The position numbers and the translations under genes are program-made. A stretch of 64,000 nt of DNA. It comes from Marinobacter piscis (lineage in GTDB: Bacteria > Pseudomonadota > Gammaproteobacteria > Pseudomonadales > Oleiphilaceae). The DNA lies in assembly GCF_007671655.1 (NCBI RefSeq), contig NZ_VCGX01000002.1, positions 868,001 through 932,000 on the forward strand. Reading direction: 5' to 3'. This document shows positions 9,653 to 21,500 of this stretch, piece after piece. The notes beneath the pieces were generated by a model. It saw nothing but the letters and a program-made list of their open reading frames with translations. It made no database searches and was not told the DNA's origin. Position 1 is the stretch's first letter, and each line of letters starts with the position of its first letter.

Positions 9653-10705
9653 TTACTGAGTAACATAAGACGAAAAGGCCGGAGTCTGATGAGACTCAAA
9701 ACCATTATCCGTCCGGATAATAAAATAAGCGGGAATGTTTTCCCGGGTTGCAACGGCTTTTGCACGCTCGTAACCCATAACTGTAAACCCGGTTGCCAAT
9801 GCATCCGCTGTCATGCTGTCGTCGGTGATAACCGTAACAGACGCCAAGTGATGCTCAATCGGATGTCCAGTTTCCGGGTCTATTGTATGGGATAATCGAC
9901 GCCCTTCCGATTCGTAATAGTTACGATAGTCCCCGGACGTTGCCATTGCCATCGAAGGCAGGTTAACAATGCGGTTAACCGTTTGCTTCCCCTTCTCAGC
10001 GGGCTGCTCGATCGCCAGCCGCCACACACTGCCATCCGGCTTCTGGCCCTGTGTGCGTATTTCACCGCCAATTTCGACCAGGTAAGCCTCAACCCCTTCG
10101 CGGTCCAGATAGCGTGCAACGACATCTACCCCATAGCCCTTGGCAATGCCGGACAAGTCGATGTACTGGTGTGAAGACGCTTTCAGTGCCGGCGGATCAG
10201 CCCTCAAGGACAGTTTTTCAAACCCGGTTTCTGCCAGCTTCCGGGCAAGCTCTTCTTCTGTCGGTGTCTCTACCGGCCGACCGTCCGGACCAAACCCCCA
10301 AAGGTTAACGACCGGCCCTATGGTAATGTCAAACGCGCCTTCGGTCAGTGCGGAAATTTCCTGGGAGCGAGCCAACACCTCATACAGTGCGTCTGAAACG
10401 GATGTCCAGTCTGACTGGTCTTCCAGGCGATTGAACTGTGACAGTTCAGAGTCTTCTCTCCACGTCGACATAGAGGCATCCACACCTTCGAGCGCGTCTT
10501 CAATGCCCTGGGCGAGTGCTTCCATCCGCTCCTGATCCTCTGGCAACACCACACTGATGTGATAGCGGGTGCCAAACATCTGGCCGGAGATTTCCCAGAC
10601 TTTTTCCTCTGGCTGAAACGAGCAACCCGCCAAGGCCGCCACAGCCAGCATCATAAAGATGCTGGCCACGGCCGCCCGGGCGGGTTGGACTATGCTGCAT
10701 GTCAT
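9653..10705 (-). CDS. apbE: FAD:protein FMN transferase ApbE (lipoprotein)
   Basis: ApbE cleaves FAD and attaches FMN to a Thr in the SGAT motifs of NqrB and NqrC, on the periplasmic side. The 350-residue protein has a lipoprotein signal with lipobox LAGC (Cys28), so it is probably membrane-anchored. Family signatures seen: ISVVLPEDQ region, FDITIGPVVNLWGFG, YIDLSGIAKGYGVD, VEIGGEIRTQG and SHTIDPETGHPI, the latter carrying metal-binding residues. Position between nqrF and nqrM, nine bases after nqrF, ties it to flavinylation of this complex. Confidence 0.95.
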   Translation of the reverse strand: MTCSIVQPARAAVASIFMMLAVAALAGCSFQPEEKVWEISGQMFGTRYHISVVLPEDQERMEALAQGIEDALEGVDASMSTWREDSELSQFNRLEDQSDWTSVSDALYEVLARSQEISALTEGAFDITIGPVVNLWGFGPDGRPVETPTEEELARKLAETGFEKLSLRADPPALKASSHQYIDLSGIAKGYGVDVVARYLDREGVEAYLVEIGGEIRTQGQKPDGSVWRLAIEQPAEKGKQTVNRIVNLPSMAMATSGDYRNYYESEGRRLSHTIDPETGHPIEHHLASVTVITDDSMTADALATGFTVMGYERAKAVATRENIPAYFIIRTDNGFESHQTPAFSSYVTQ

Positions 10706-10714
10706 TTTAAGGGC

Positions 10715-11941
10715 TTATCCTCCGAAGTCATCCAGCATAATATTCTCTTCTTCTACACCCAGGTCTTTCAGCATCTTGATCACAGATGCGTTCATGATCG
10801 GGGGCCCACACATGTAGTACTCACAATCTTCGGGCGCCGGATGGTCCTTCAGATACTTGTCGTACAGCACGTTGTGGATAAAGCCCGTCGGGCCATCCCA
10901 GTTATCATCAGGCAGTGCGTCTGAGAGCGCCACATGCCATTCGAAGTTTTCGTTTTCTTTCTCAAGCGTGTCGAAGTCTTCCACGTAGAACATTTCGCGG
11001 ACACTCCGGGCGCCGTACCAGAAGCTGATCTTGCGATCGGTCTTCAGGCGCTTGAGCTGGTCGAAGATATGGGAGCGCATGGGTGCCATTCCGGCACCAC
11101 CACCGATAAAAATCATTTCGGCATCGGTCTTCTTGGCAAAGAATTCACCGAATGGTCCCATGACCGTAACCTTATCTCCCGGCTTCAGGTTGAACGCATA
11201 GCTGGACATAATGCCCGGCGAGTGATCAGTACCCGGAGGCGGTGTTGCAATACGAATATTGAACTTGAGAACGCCTTTCTCTTCAGGGTAGTTCGCCATG
11301 GAGTAGGCACGAACCGTCTCTTCCTTGTTGATGGTTTTGTAACGCCAGATATCGTGCTTGTCCCAGTCTTCGCGGAACTCTTCTTCAATATCGAAATCCT
11401 TGAAATCGATCTCGAAGGGGCCACACTCAAGCTGAACATAACCACCGGCGCGGAAGTCCACTTCTTCGCCTTCAGGCAGTTTCAGAACCAACTCTTTAAT
11501 AAAGGTTGCAACGTTGTGGTTGGACACAACCTCGCACTCCCACTTCTTGACCCCGAAGAACTCCTCAGGAACCTCAATTTTCATGTCCTGTTTGACAGGA
11601 ACCTGGCACGACAGCCGCCAGCCCTCCTTTTCTTCACGGTTAGTGAAGTGGGTCTTTTCTGTGGGCAGCATGGCACCGCCACCTTCAAACACCTTGCACT
11701 TGCACTGGGCGCAGGTCCCGCCACCGCCACAGGCTGAGGAAAGGAAAATTCCGCTGCCGGCCAGGGTACCCAGGAGCTTGCCCCCGGCTTCCGTCTTCAG
11801 GGTGTGCTCCGGGTCGTCGTTGATTTCGATGGTCACATCACCGGTACTTACCAGTTTGGATCTTGCGGCGAGGATGATCGCCACAAGCGCCAGAACGATA
11901 ACGGTGAACATGACCACGCCGAGTATTATTTCTGTATACAT
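10715..11941 (-). CDS. nqrF: Na+-translocating NADH:quinone reductase subunit F
   Basis: NqrF is the NADH-oxidising entry subunit. The 408-residue protein has one N-terminal membrane helix (about 4-25), a plant-ferredoxin-like [2Fe-2S] domain with the Cys cluster [15 protein letters not shown] plus a later Cys in SCQVPV, an FAD domain with RAYSMANYP, and an NADH domain with [14 protein letters not shown] and YYMCGPP near the C-terminus. Length matches the Vibrio and Pseudomonas proteins. It is the last structural gene of the operon. Confidence 0.97.
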   Translation of the reverse strand: MYTEIILGVVMFTVIVLALVAIILAARSKLVSTGDVTIEINDDPEHTLKTEAGGKLLGTLAGSGIFLSSACGGGGTCAQCKCKVFEGGGAMLPTEKTHFTNREEKEGWRLSCQVPVKQDMKIEVPEEFFGVKKWECEVVSNHNVATFIKELVLKLPEGEEVDFRAGGYVQLECGPFEIDFKDFDIEEEFREDWDKHDIWRYKTINKEETVRAYSMANYPEEKGVLKFNIRIATPPPGTDHSPGIMSSYAFNLKPGDKVTVMGPFGEFFAKKTDAEMIFIGGGAGMAPMRSHIFDQLKRLKTDRKISFWYGARSVREMFYVEDFDTLEKENENFEWHVALSDALPDDNWDGPTGFIHNVLYDKYLKDHPAPEDCEYYMCGPPIMNASVIKMLKDLGVEEENIMLDDFGG

Positions 11942-11978
11942 GGTCTCGCCTTTTCGTTAAACCGCATCACCGGGTGAA

Positions 11979-12587
11979 TTACAGGGAAATTCCCGAGAAG
12001 GACATAAAGCCAAGGGACATCAGACCTACGGTTATGAAGGTGATTCCCAGGCCACGCAGACCGTCCGGAACATCGCTGTACTTCAGTTTTTCACGGATAC
12101 CGGCCAGAGCAATAATAGCCAGAGCCCAGCCCACACCGGCGCCAAAGCCATAAACCACACTCTCGCCGAACGAGTAGTCACGCTCTACCATGAACAACGC
12201 TGCACCCAGGATGGCGCAGTTAACGGTGATCAACGGCAGAAACACGCCCAGTGCGGAGTAGAGTGCCGGAATATATTTATCCAGAACCATTTCCATAATC
12301 TGGACAATGGCTGCAATAACACCAATGTAGGTGATCAGCCCCAGGAAGCTCAGATCCACATTCGGAAGCCCCGCCCATGAGAGCGCACCTTCACGCAGAA
12401 TGTTGTTGTAGATCAGGTTGTTCACCGGCACGGTTACGGTCAGAACGACAACAACCGCAATGCCCAGGCCTGTAGCAGCTTCAACCTTCTTGGAGATGGC
12501 AAGGAACGTGCACATACCCAGGAAGAACGCAAGCGCCATGTTCTCAATGAAAATTGCCTTAAGAAGCAGGCTGATATAATGCTCCAT
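11979..12587 (-). CDS. nqrE: Na+-translocating NADH:quinone reductase subunit E
   Basis: The 202-residue integral membrane protein has six hydrophobic segments and the conserved half-channel sequences around LGMCTFLA and VNCAILG, each with a Cys that, together with NqrD, is known to hold the intramembrane iron site. NqrE and NqrD are related to RnfA and RnfE. Start and the nqrD stop overlap by one base (TGATG), suggesting translational coupling. Confidence 0.96.
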   Translation of the reverse strand: MEHYISLLLKAIFIENMALAFFLGMCTFLAISKKVEAATGLGIAVVVVLTVTVPVNNLIYNNILREGALSWAGLPNVDLSFLGLITYIGVIAAIVQIMEMVLDKYIPALYSALGVFLPLITVNCAILGAALFMVERDYSFGESVVYGFGAGVGWALAIIALAGIREKLKYSDVPDGLRGLGITFITVGLMSLGFMSFSGISL

Positions 12588-13252
12588 CAGAAGGCCTCCT
12601 TATGAGTGTGGCGGGACATCTTGAAGTCCGGTTCTTCAACCTGCTCAGGCATCCAGGTACGCAGACCCCAGATCGCAAGCCCGATAATGAAGAAGGCGCT
12701 GGGCGGAAGTAACAGCAGCCCGTTGGTAATGTACCAGCCACCTTCGTTAACCGGAGTCAGCAGAGTGACGCCGAACAGCGAACCGGCACCGAGCAGTTCC
12801 CGGAAAAATGCCACAAACAGCAGCATGACCGAGTAGCCTACACCGTTACCAACACCGTCCAGGAAGCTCAGCCAAGGGCCGTTTTGCATAGCAAAACCCT
12901 CTGCCCGACCCATCACGATGCAGTTGGTAATGATCAGTCCGACAAACACGGAAAGCTGCTTACTGATTTCGTAGGCGTAAGCTTTCAGGACCTGATCCAC
13001 CACAATAACCAGTGAGGCAATGATCGTCATCTGAACGATAATCCGGATACTGGCCGGGATCTGGGTACGAGCCAGGGAGACCGCCAGGTTTGAACACGCA
13101 GTTACTGCAATAACCGACAGACACATAACAATGGTTACGCTCATGCTTGTGGTTACCGCAAGCGCTGAACAGATACCCAGGATCTGTAGCCCGATCGGGT
13201 TGTTACTGAAGATCGGCTCAAATAGAACCTGCTTGGCGTTTACTTCAGCCAT
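12587..13252 (-). CDS. nqrD: Na+-translocating NADH:quinone reductase subunit D
   Basis: The 221-residue membrane protein has six hydrophobic segments. The family pattern is clear: [17 protein letters not shown] near the N-terminus and [14 protein letters not shown] in the second half, each with a conserved Cys matching those in NqrE. The C-terminal tail after the last helix is short and charged. It lies two bases after the nqrC stop. Confidence 0.96.
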   Translation of the reverse strand: MAEVNAKQVLFEPIFSNNPIGLQILGICSALAVTTSMSVTIVMCLSVIAVTACSNLAVSLARTQIPASIRIIVQMTIIASLVIVVDQVLKAYAYEISKQLSVFVGLIITNCIVMGRAEGFAMQNGPWLSFLDGVGNGVGYSVMLLFVAFFRELLGAGSLFGVTLLTPVNEGGWYITNGLLLLPPSAFFIIGLAIWGLRTWMPEQVEEPDFKMSRHTHKEAF

Positions 13253-13254
13253 GG

Positions 13255-14050
13255 TCAGACCTCCCCTTCACGAAGTTTCTTGAGGAAGGTGGCATAACCC
13301 TGGTCACCCATCCAGTAATTAACCAGCTGCTCAACGCCACGGCTGGTCAGCGTCGCACCGGACAGGGCATCCACCTTGTGTTGCTTGTTCGGCGTATCCG
13401 CGCCTACCCCGCCTTTGAGCAGGCGAATCTTCGGCTCGGTTTTATCCGCGTCATAAAGTTCCTTGCCAACCCACTGGGACTTCCAGCGTGGGTTATCCAC
13501 TTCGCCACCAAGGCCAGGTGTTTCTGCGTGCGAATAGAACCCCAGCCCTTCGATCGTGTTCAGATCACCCTCCAGGGACATAAAGCCATACAGGGTGGAC
13601 CACAGGCCGTATCCGTGCACAGGCAGCACCACACGTTTGATATCACCGTTTTCGCTCAACGTGTAAATCTTGGCCACGTTGGGACGACGCTTGATGCCGG
13701 CTTTGTCCGCCGAAGACAAAATGTTCGTCGACATTTCAGGGTCGGAGGAGGCTTTGTACATATCGTACTTCATCGGGTCTTCAACCCCGACAGCAGACGG
13801 CTCAACATAGTCACCGGTATCAAGGTCAACCAGTCGCACGTCAAACTCAGCGAACGTGCGCTCGATTTCTTCGGCACTGGCGCCTTCGTTAAGCATGCCC
13901 GCGGCAGACAGGATATTCGTCTTGATATCCAGGTTCTGGTTCTGTACCTGCAGAGGCCGCAGAACGACCGCCGCAGTGGACACCACCACGGAGAACACAA
14001 TACTCAGTACCAGAGCAACCAGCAGCGTTCTGGAGACGGTTTCTTTAGCT

Positions 14051-14058
<8 letters not shown>
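13255..14058 (-). CDS. nqrC: Na+-translocating NADH:quinone reductase subunit C
   Basis: NqrC carries a covalently bound FMN. I start it at a GTG at 14058 (267 residues, beginning (V)[10 protein letters not shown]), because GGAGG lies seven bases upstream and the protein then begins just before its membrane helix (about 10-32); the longer frame would run 114 bases into nqrB. The FMN-attachment site is [10 protein letters not shown] near the C-terminus, with the Thr as acceptor. The periplasmic domain lies between. The start overlaps the nqrB stop by eight bases. Confidence 0.93.
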
Positions 14059-15259
<1,201 letters not shown>

Positions 15260-15263
15260 CGTA

Positions 15264-16610
15264 TTAGCCCTCGATCTCGATTCGGGTCAGGTTCTCACGG
15301 AGAATCGGACCGTATTCATATTTACCCGGACACACAAAGGTGCACAGTGCCAGATCTTCTTCTTCCAGTTCCAGAGCGCCGAGCTTCTGCGCCATTTCGG
15401 TATCCCCGACAATCAGCGACCTGAGCAACTGGGTAGGCAGGATATCCAGCGGCATCACTTTCTCATACGCACCGACCGGTACCATGGCCCGCTCACTACC
15501 GTTTGTAGTTGTGGTGAAGTTGAACCGCTTGTTACTGGCAAGTTTGGACAAGTAAATGTTCAGCACCGAGAACTTGTTTGCACCTGGCGTCAGCCAACCC
15601 ATAAAGTAACGCTTGGTTCCTTCCTCCAGAATAGAGACCTGGTTAGCGAAGCGACCAAGATAAGCAACCGGACCCTCACCACGACGGCCACCGAACACAG
15701 ACCCGGAAATAGCACGAATCTCATCGCCCGGGGTAACCTCACCCTCGAGAAGCTCTGTAAGGCTGGCGCCCACACGGGTACGGACCAGGCGTGGCTTCCG
15801 GGCCCTGGGGCCACCCAACGCAACGATGCGGCCAGCATTGAGCTCACCTGTGGTGAACAGCTGCCCGATATCGATCACATCCTGATAATTGACAGTCCAG
15901 ACGGTCTTGGAGGCGGACACCGGATCAAGATAATGGATATGCGTACCGACGTTTCCGGCCGGGTGTACGCCGTCAAACTGCTGAATCTCGAATCTGTCCG
16001 TTTTGGGTACAGACACATCCGAACCGGGACGGCCGGTTATGAATACCTTGCCCGAGGTCAGATGGCTGAGAACCGTCAGTCCATTCTCAAAATCTGCCGC
16101 ATGCTCAGCGATGATCACTGTGGGATCGGCCGCCAGCGGATTGGTGTCCATGACAGAGACAAAGATAGAGTGCGGCGCACTGTCGATTTCCGGCGTTTTA
16201 CTGTAAGGCCGGGTCTTCAGGGCGGTCCACAAACCGGACCCAACCAGATTATCGACAACCTGCTGACGCTCAAGACCCGCAAGATCAGAGTCATTGTAAC
16301 GGGCAAATGTTTCAGCTTCGTCGCCATCAACTTCGATAACAATGGACTGAAATACCCGACGCGCACCGCGATTGATTTCTTTCACCACCCCCGCGGCGGG
16401 TGACGTATAACGAACGCCCTCGGTCTTCTTATCCGTGAACAGCAGCGTACCGCGCTTAACACGGTCTCCCTCTTTAACAGCCATTGTCGGCTTCATGCCG
16501 TTGTAGTCGTAGCCAATCAACGCCACATGGCGCACTGGCTTTCCATCTGTAATGGTCTGTTCGGGAGTGCCGCTGATGGGAAGATCCAGGCCTTTTTTGA
16601 TCTTGATCAT
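15264..16610 (-). CDS. nqrA: Na+-translocating NADH:quinone reductase subunit A
   Basis: NqrA is the soluble, cytoplasmic-side subunit that binds ubiquinone and is related to RnfC. I choose the ATG at 16610 (448 residues, starting [12 protein letters not shown]), because that is where homologues begin; an in-frame start three codons earlier is possible. Conserved segments include [45 protein letters not shown] and [14 protein letters not shown]. It is the first gene of nqrABCDEF-apbE-nqrM, about 100 bases downstream of a good promoter at 16717-16745. Confidence 0.96.
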   Translation of the reverse strand: MIKIKKGLDLPISGTPEQTITDGKPVRHVALIGYDYNGMKPTMAVKEGDRVKRGTLLFTDKKTEGVRYTSPAAGVVKEINRGARRVFQSIVIEVDGDEAETFARYNDSDLAGLERQQVVDNLVGSGLWTALKTRPYSKTPEIDSAPHSIFVSVMDTNPLAADPTVIIAEHAADFENGLTVLSHLTSGKVFITGRPGSDVSVPKTDRFEIQQFDGVHPAGNVGTHIHYLDPVSASKTVWTVNYQDVIDIGQLFTTGELNAGRIVALGGPRARKPRLVRTRVGASLTELLEGEVTPGDEIRAISGSVFGGRRGEGPVAYLGRFANQVSILEEGTKRYFMGWLTPGANKFSVLNIYLSKLASNKRFNFTTTTNGSERAMVPVGAYEKVMPLDILPTQLLRSLIVGDTEMAQKLGALELEEEDLALCTFVCPGKYEYGPILRENLTRIEIEG

Positions 16611-16716
16611 TAGCCTCATCCAATCATCAGAAACTGGTTATGAATTCGCATGGCCTGGCCCCAGCGGCCCAGAGTACTTGAGAAACAGGAAGCCAGACAT
16701 ACCAAAAATCGCGACA

Positions 16717-16745
16717 ATTATAGAGTTTAAGGCACGCTATTTCCA
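16717..16745 (-). promoter_or_regulatory. Sigma-70 promoter of the nqr operon
   Basis: On the minus strand, TGGAAA and a perfect TATAAT are separated by 17 bases, about 100 bases before nqrA. Transcription should start near 16710. The rest of the gap (16620-16716) holds no open frame or clear operator I can name. Confidence 0.65.
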
Positions 16746-16802
16746 CCGGAAACGCAGACCGGTTTGTGCGGATACGTAACCACTTGCAATTTGCCTTCAC
16801 TC

Positions 16803-16832
16803 AAAAAAAACCCGGCACCTTGCGGCACCGGG
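16803..16832 (-). terminator. Rho-independent terminator after gap
   Basis: Read on the minus strand, 36 bases after the gap stop, CCCGGTGCC and GGTGCCGGG pair in a nine-base-pair stem (two central G-U pairs) closed by a GCAA tetraloop, then eight T. On the plus strand the same two positions become C-A mismatches and no T-run follows, so it should act only on the gap transcript, upstream of the nqr promoter. Confidence 0.88.
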
Positions 16833-16868
16833 TCTGAGAGATGACTACACCGTAGCTGGCGTACTCAC

Positions 16869-18338
16869 TCAGTCACGCGAGCGCTTGGGAAAGATCGGGT
16901 AATCAACCCCCGCCATCTGATTCACCACACGAACCACCTGAGCACTATAACCGAATTCGTTGTCGTACCAAACGTACAGAATCAGGCGCTTGCCCCCGGC
17001 AACAGTGGCCTGAGCATCAACAATCCCGGCGTGCCTTGAGCCCACAAAATCAGTAGAAACCACTTCGGGCGAGTTCACAAAATCTATCTGCTTCTGCAGT
17101 TCGGAGTGCAAAGCCATGTCGCGCAGGTAGTCGTTTACACCTTCAACGTCCACGTCTTTTGCCAGATTCAGATTCAGAATGGCCATGGACACGTTGGGCG
17201 TCGGAACCCGGATTGCGTTCCCGGTCAACTTACCGGTCAACTCCGGCAACGCCTTGGAAACCGCTTTTGCTGCACCTGTCTCGGTAATTACCATGTTCAG
17301 GGCAGCACTGCGTCCGCGGCGACTGCCTTTATGGTAATTATCAATCAGGTTCTGGTCGTTGGTGTAGGCGTGAACCGTTTCAACATGCCCGTCTTCAATA
17401 CCATACTCGTCGTGAATCGCTTTCAGAACCGGAGTAATGGCGTTGGTGGTACAGGACGCAGCCGACAGAATCTTGTCTTCATCAGTGATCCAGTCGTTGT
17501 TGATGCCGTACACAATGTTCTTGATATCGCCCTTGCCAGGCGCTGTCAGGATAACGCGGCTTACACCTTTGGACTTGAGGTGCAGGCCCAGGCCCTCTTC
17601 ATCCCGCCACTTACCAGTGTTATCGATGACAATGGCATTGTCGATGCCATACTGGGTGTAATCCACCTTGTCCGGGCCATCCGAGTAAATCACCTTGATG
17701 TAATTGCCGTTGGCAATCAGGGCAGAGTCTTCTTTATCCACACGAATTGTGCCATTGAAAGGACCGTGTACTGAGTCACGGCGCAGCAGGCTGGCGCGCT
17801 TTTGCAAATCATTATCTGCACCACCCGGGCGAACCACAATAGCCCGCAGGCGAAGGTTGTTACCACCGCCGGCCTTTTCAATAAGAATACGGGCCAGCAA
17901 CCTCCCGATACGACCAAAGCCATACAGCACGACATCTTTGGTGCCATTGCTGGCGTCTTCTTCAGACTGTGCAGGATACTGCCCCACCACCGGGCCGATT
18001 TCCTGTTTCAGGAATTCTGTCAGATCGCCACCGACCTGCCTGAACTTTACCGCCAACTTCCCAATGTCCACGTGGGCGCGGCCCAGCTCCATCTGATCCA
18101 TGGCCTGCAGGATGGGCAGCGTATCGTTAACGGACAGCTCACCACTTTCTACCTGACGTACGTAGCGATGGGCGCGGATAATGTCGATAACCGACTGATT
18201 AATAATGGCACGACCATAAACGGAAGTAACAATGTTATTTTTCCGGTAAAGGCGACCAATCAGCGGAATCATTGCCTCCGCAGTAGCTTCTCTGTCCATC
18301 CAGTTAGACAGGCACTGGTTCATCTGTTCGTGGCTCAC
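16869..18338 (-). CDS. gap: Glyceraldehyde-3-phosphate dehydrogenase, N-terminally extended class
   Basis: This enzyme interconverts glyceraldehyde 3-phosphate and 1,3-bisphosphoglycerate. I place the start at a GTG at 18338 (489 residues), with AGGGG eight bases upstream; an ATG at 18323 is the alternative. Residues 1 to about 130 are a helical extension absent from classical GapA. The dehydrogenase follows: VLYGFGRIGRLLAR (nucleotide site), LSAASCTTNAITP (catalytic Cys) and ETVHAYTNDQN. The extended class is known from Pseudomonas, where it also lies divergent from mfd. A promoter is at 18381-18409 and a strong terminator at 16803-16832. Confidence 0.93.
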   Translation of the reverse strand: MSHEQMNQCLSNWMDREATAEAMIPLIGRLYRKNNIVTSVYGRAIINQSVIDIIRAHRYVRQVESGELSVNDTLPILQAMDQMELGRAHVDIGKLAVKFRQVGGDLTEFLKQEIGPVVGQYPAQSEEDASNGTKDVVLYGFGRIGRLLARILIEKAGGGNNLRLRAIVVRPGGADNDLQKRASLLRRDSVHGPFNGTIRVDKEDSALIANGNYIKVIYSDGPDKVDYTQYGIDNAIVIDNTGKWRDEEGLGLHLKSKGVSRVILTAPGKGDIKNIVYGINNDWITDEDKILSAASCTTNAITPVLKAIHDEYGIEDGHVETVHAYTNDQNLIDNYHKGSRRGRSAALNMVITETGAAKAVSKALPELTGKLTGNAIRVPTPNVSMAILNLNLAKDVDVEGVNDYLRDMALHSELQKQIDFVNSPEVVSTDFVGSRHAGIVDAQATVAGGKRLILYVWYDNEFGYSAQVVRVVNQMAGVDYPIFPKRSRD

Positions 18339-18380
18339 GGTAAAACCCCTGTTTAGCACATGGAATAATTCAGGTGGCGT

Positions 18381-18409
18381 ATTATCCAACTTAAACCTGC
18401 TTTCAGCAA
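18381..18409 (-). promoter_or_regulatory. Sigma-70 promoter of gap
   Basis: On the minus strand TTGCTG and GATAAT are 17 bases apart, placing the start of transcription about 35 bases before the chosen GTG start of gap. Confidence 0.5.
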
Positions 18410-18444
18410 ATCGGAACTGGCATATACATCGTAACTCTACTGCC

Positions 18445-18473
18445 ATGACACGGGCATCCGCCGGCGGTAGAAT
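18445..18473 (+). promoter_or_regulatory. Sigma-70 promoter of mfd
   Basis: ATGACA and TAGAAT, each one base off consensus, are 17 bases apart and end 50 bases before the mfd ATG at 18523. It is back to back with the gap promoter, 36 bases away. Confidence 0.6.
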
Positions 18474-18522
18474 AGCCGCCGCGCCAGACCCCAAACCTAA
18501 CAGTCGGAGATTACAACCGCTC

Positions 18523-21500
18523 ATGAGTCAAGGTGTCCCTACTTCCGCCGCGCCGAAAACATTGATTGCACCGGCCTTCCCCGTAAAAGCAGCCGACCAC
18601 CGGACCTGGGGACAACTGCACGGCAGCGCGGACGCCCTCGCTATTTGCGAAAGTGCCCGGGTACACAAGGGGCTTACCTTAGTAATTACCCGTAGTACAG
18701 CCGAAGCAATCCGCCTTGAACAGTCCCTGCGCTTTTTTCTCGGTCTGAGCCCGGGGAACGGCGGCGCAGTTGTGACTGAAGAGGAGCTGGAGCTGTTGTC
18801 ACTTCCTGACTGGGAAACCCTGCCGTATGATCTGTTTTCTCCTCACCAGGACATAGTTTCACAACGCATCCGCGCTTTGCACCGACTACCTGCCACTGAA
18901 CATGGCATTATTGTGGTTCCGGCCCGCACCCTGATGCACAGGTTACCGCCGGCAGACTACCTGCAGGGCAACACGCTCCTGCTGGAAACCGGCCAGTCCC
19001 TCAACACAGACACTTGGCGGCAGCAACTGGCAACTGCCGGTTACCGTCATGCAGAAAACGTATACGAACACGGGGAGTATGCGGTTCGCGGTTCTATTAT
19101 TGATATCTACCCCATGGGCTCCGATCTGCCCTACCGGATCGACCTGTTTGATAACGAAATAGAAACACTGCGCACGTTCGACCCGGAAACCCAGAGATCC
19201 ATCGACCGCATTGAGCGCATTGAGCTGTTACCCGCCTACGAATTTCCATGGCACAAAGAAGCCAGGTCCGGCTTTCGCAACCGCTGGTTCGAGCAATTTC
19301 CCCACGCCGATAAGAGTGCACCTGTTTACCAGGACGTCAGTAACGGGATTACGCCGCCGGGCATTGAGTATTACCTGCCGCTGTTTTTCGATCAGACGGC
19401 TACTCTGTTCGACTACCTGCCGGCCAACACGCATGTTTTTACCGCTGCGGGCCTGAATGACGCCGTCCATATGTTTGACAGTGAAACCCGCAGCCGCTAC
19501 GAGGAACGCCGGCATGACCTGCATCGGCCCATCCTGCCGCCTGCGACTCTGTTTTTGCTGCCGGATGAGCTGTTTGGCCACCTGAAAGCCTTCCCGCGGG
19601 TAACGACCACCACAGAAACAGCAAAGGGCGGCGGGGCCGTTAATTGCACCACCCAACCGCTGCCCGATATCGCCATGAACGCCCGCGCCGCAGACCCCGC
19701 AGGTAAACTCAGAGGCTTTCTGGAGGGCTTTGAGGGTCGCGCACTTATTTGCGCCGAATCGTCCGGGCGTCGAGAGGCCCTGATAGACACCCTCTCCGAG
19801 AACAAATTCACACTGGAAGGGTTTGACTGCTGGCAGGACTTCCTGGCGGATGAGAGCGCGCCTCTGGGAATTACCACAGCCCCGATTGATCAAGCCCTTG
19901 TGCTTCCAGAGCAGCGAATCGCCCTGATAACCGAAACAGCCCTGTTCGGCGAGCGCGTCCTGCAAAGCCGCCGACGGGAAAAACCCACAGACGTTGATGA
20001 CAACGCCTTTCGTGACCTTTCCGAGCTTCGTACCGGCTCACCTGTTGTTCACATAGACCACGGAGTCGGCCGTTATCTGGGTCTGGAAACCATTACGGTA
20101 GAAGGCGACGCCAGCGAGTTTCTGATGCTTGAGTACGCTGGAGGCTCAAAACTATATGTTCCCGTATCCAGCTTGCATCTGATTTCCCGATACGCGGGCA
20201 CGGACACAGAGCATGCCCCTTTGCACAAACTGGGCACGGAACGTTGGAACACCGCCAAACAGAAAGCCCTGGAAAAAATCCGCGATACGGCCGCTGAGCT
20301 TCTTGATGTTTACGCCCGCCGGGAAGCTCGCAAAGGCTACGCCTTTGAAAACCCCAAAGAAGCCTACCAGGCATTTGCGGCCGGATTTCCCTTTGAAGAA
20401 ACACCGGATCAGCAAATGGCGATTGAAGCGGTGTTTGAGGATATGACCAGCGATAAACCCATGGATCGTCTGGTGTGCGGTGATGTTGGTTTTGGCAAAA
20501 CCGAAGTAGCCATGCGTGCCGCCTTCCTGGCCACCTGGTCCGGTAAGCAGGTAGCAGTGCTGGTGCCCACCACTCTGCTAGCGCAGCAGCACTATGACTC
20601 ATTCCGGGACCGCTTCTCGGACACACCGGTCAGCATCGAATTGCTCAGCCGCTTCCGCAGCAGCCGTGAAACCAGCAAAGCCATGGAAGCACTTGAAAGC
20701 GGCCAAGCCGATATTGTGATCGGCACTCACAAACTCCTGCAAGGCACCACTCGGTTCAAGAACCTTGGCCTGGTTATTATTGATGAGGAACACAGGTTCG
20801 GCGTCGGCCAGAAAGAAAAGCTTAAAGCCCTGCGCGCCGAGGTGGATATGCTGAACCTCACCGCCACGCCTATTCCCAGAACTCTGAACATGGCCATGGG
20901 ACACTTACGGGACTTGTCCATCATCGCGACACCACCGGCCCGGCGACTTTCAGTAAAAACCTTTGTACGCCAGCGAGAGGAGGCCATGATAAAAGAAGCT
21001 ATCCTGCGGGAGGTCCTCCGGGGTGGCCAGGTATACATGCTCCACAACGATGTAGCGAGTATCGAACGAACGGCCGAGGATCTCCGGCGTCTGGTTCCGG
21101 AAGCCCGCGTGGGTGTCGCCCACGGGCAAATGCGTGAGCGACAACTGGAACAGATCATGTCAGACTTTTATCACAAGCGCTTCAACGTATTGGTGTGCAC
21201 TACCATTATTGAAACTGGCATAGACATTCCCAGTGCTAACACCATTATCATTGAGCGCGCTGATAAATTCGGCCTGGCGCAACTGCATCAGCTCCGGGGT
21301 CGGGTTGGCCGTTCCCATCATCAAGCTTACGCCTATCTGCTGACGCCTCCCCCAAAAGCCATCTCTGCAGATGCCAAAAAGCGCCTGGAAGCCATTTCCG
21401 AAGCTCAGGACCTGGGCGCCGGCTTTATGCTGGCAACCCACGACCTGGAAATTCGCGGCGCCGGCGAACTGCTCGGCGACGAGCAGAGCGGCCAGATCGA

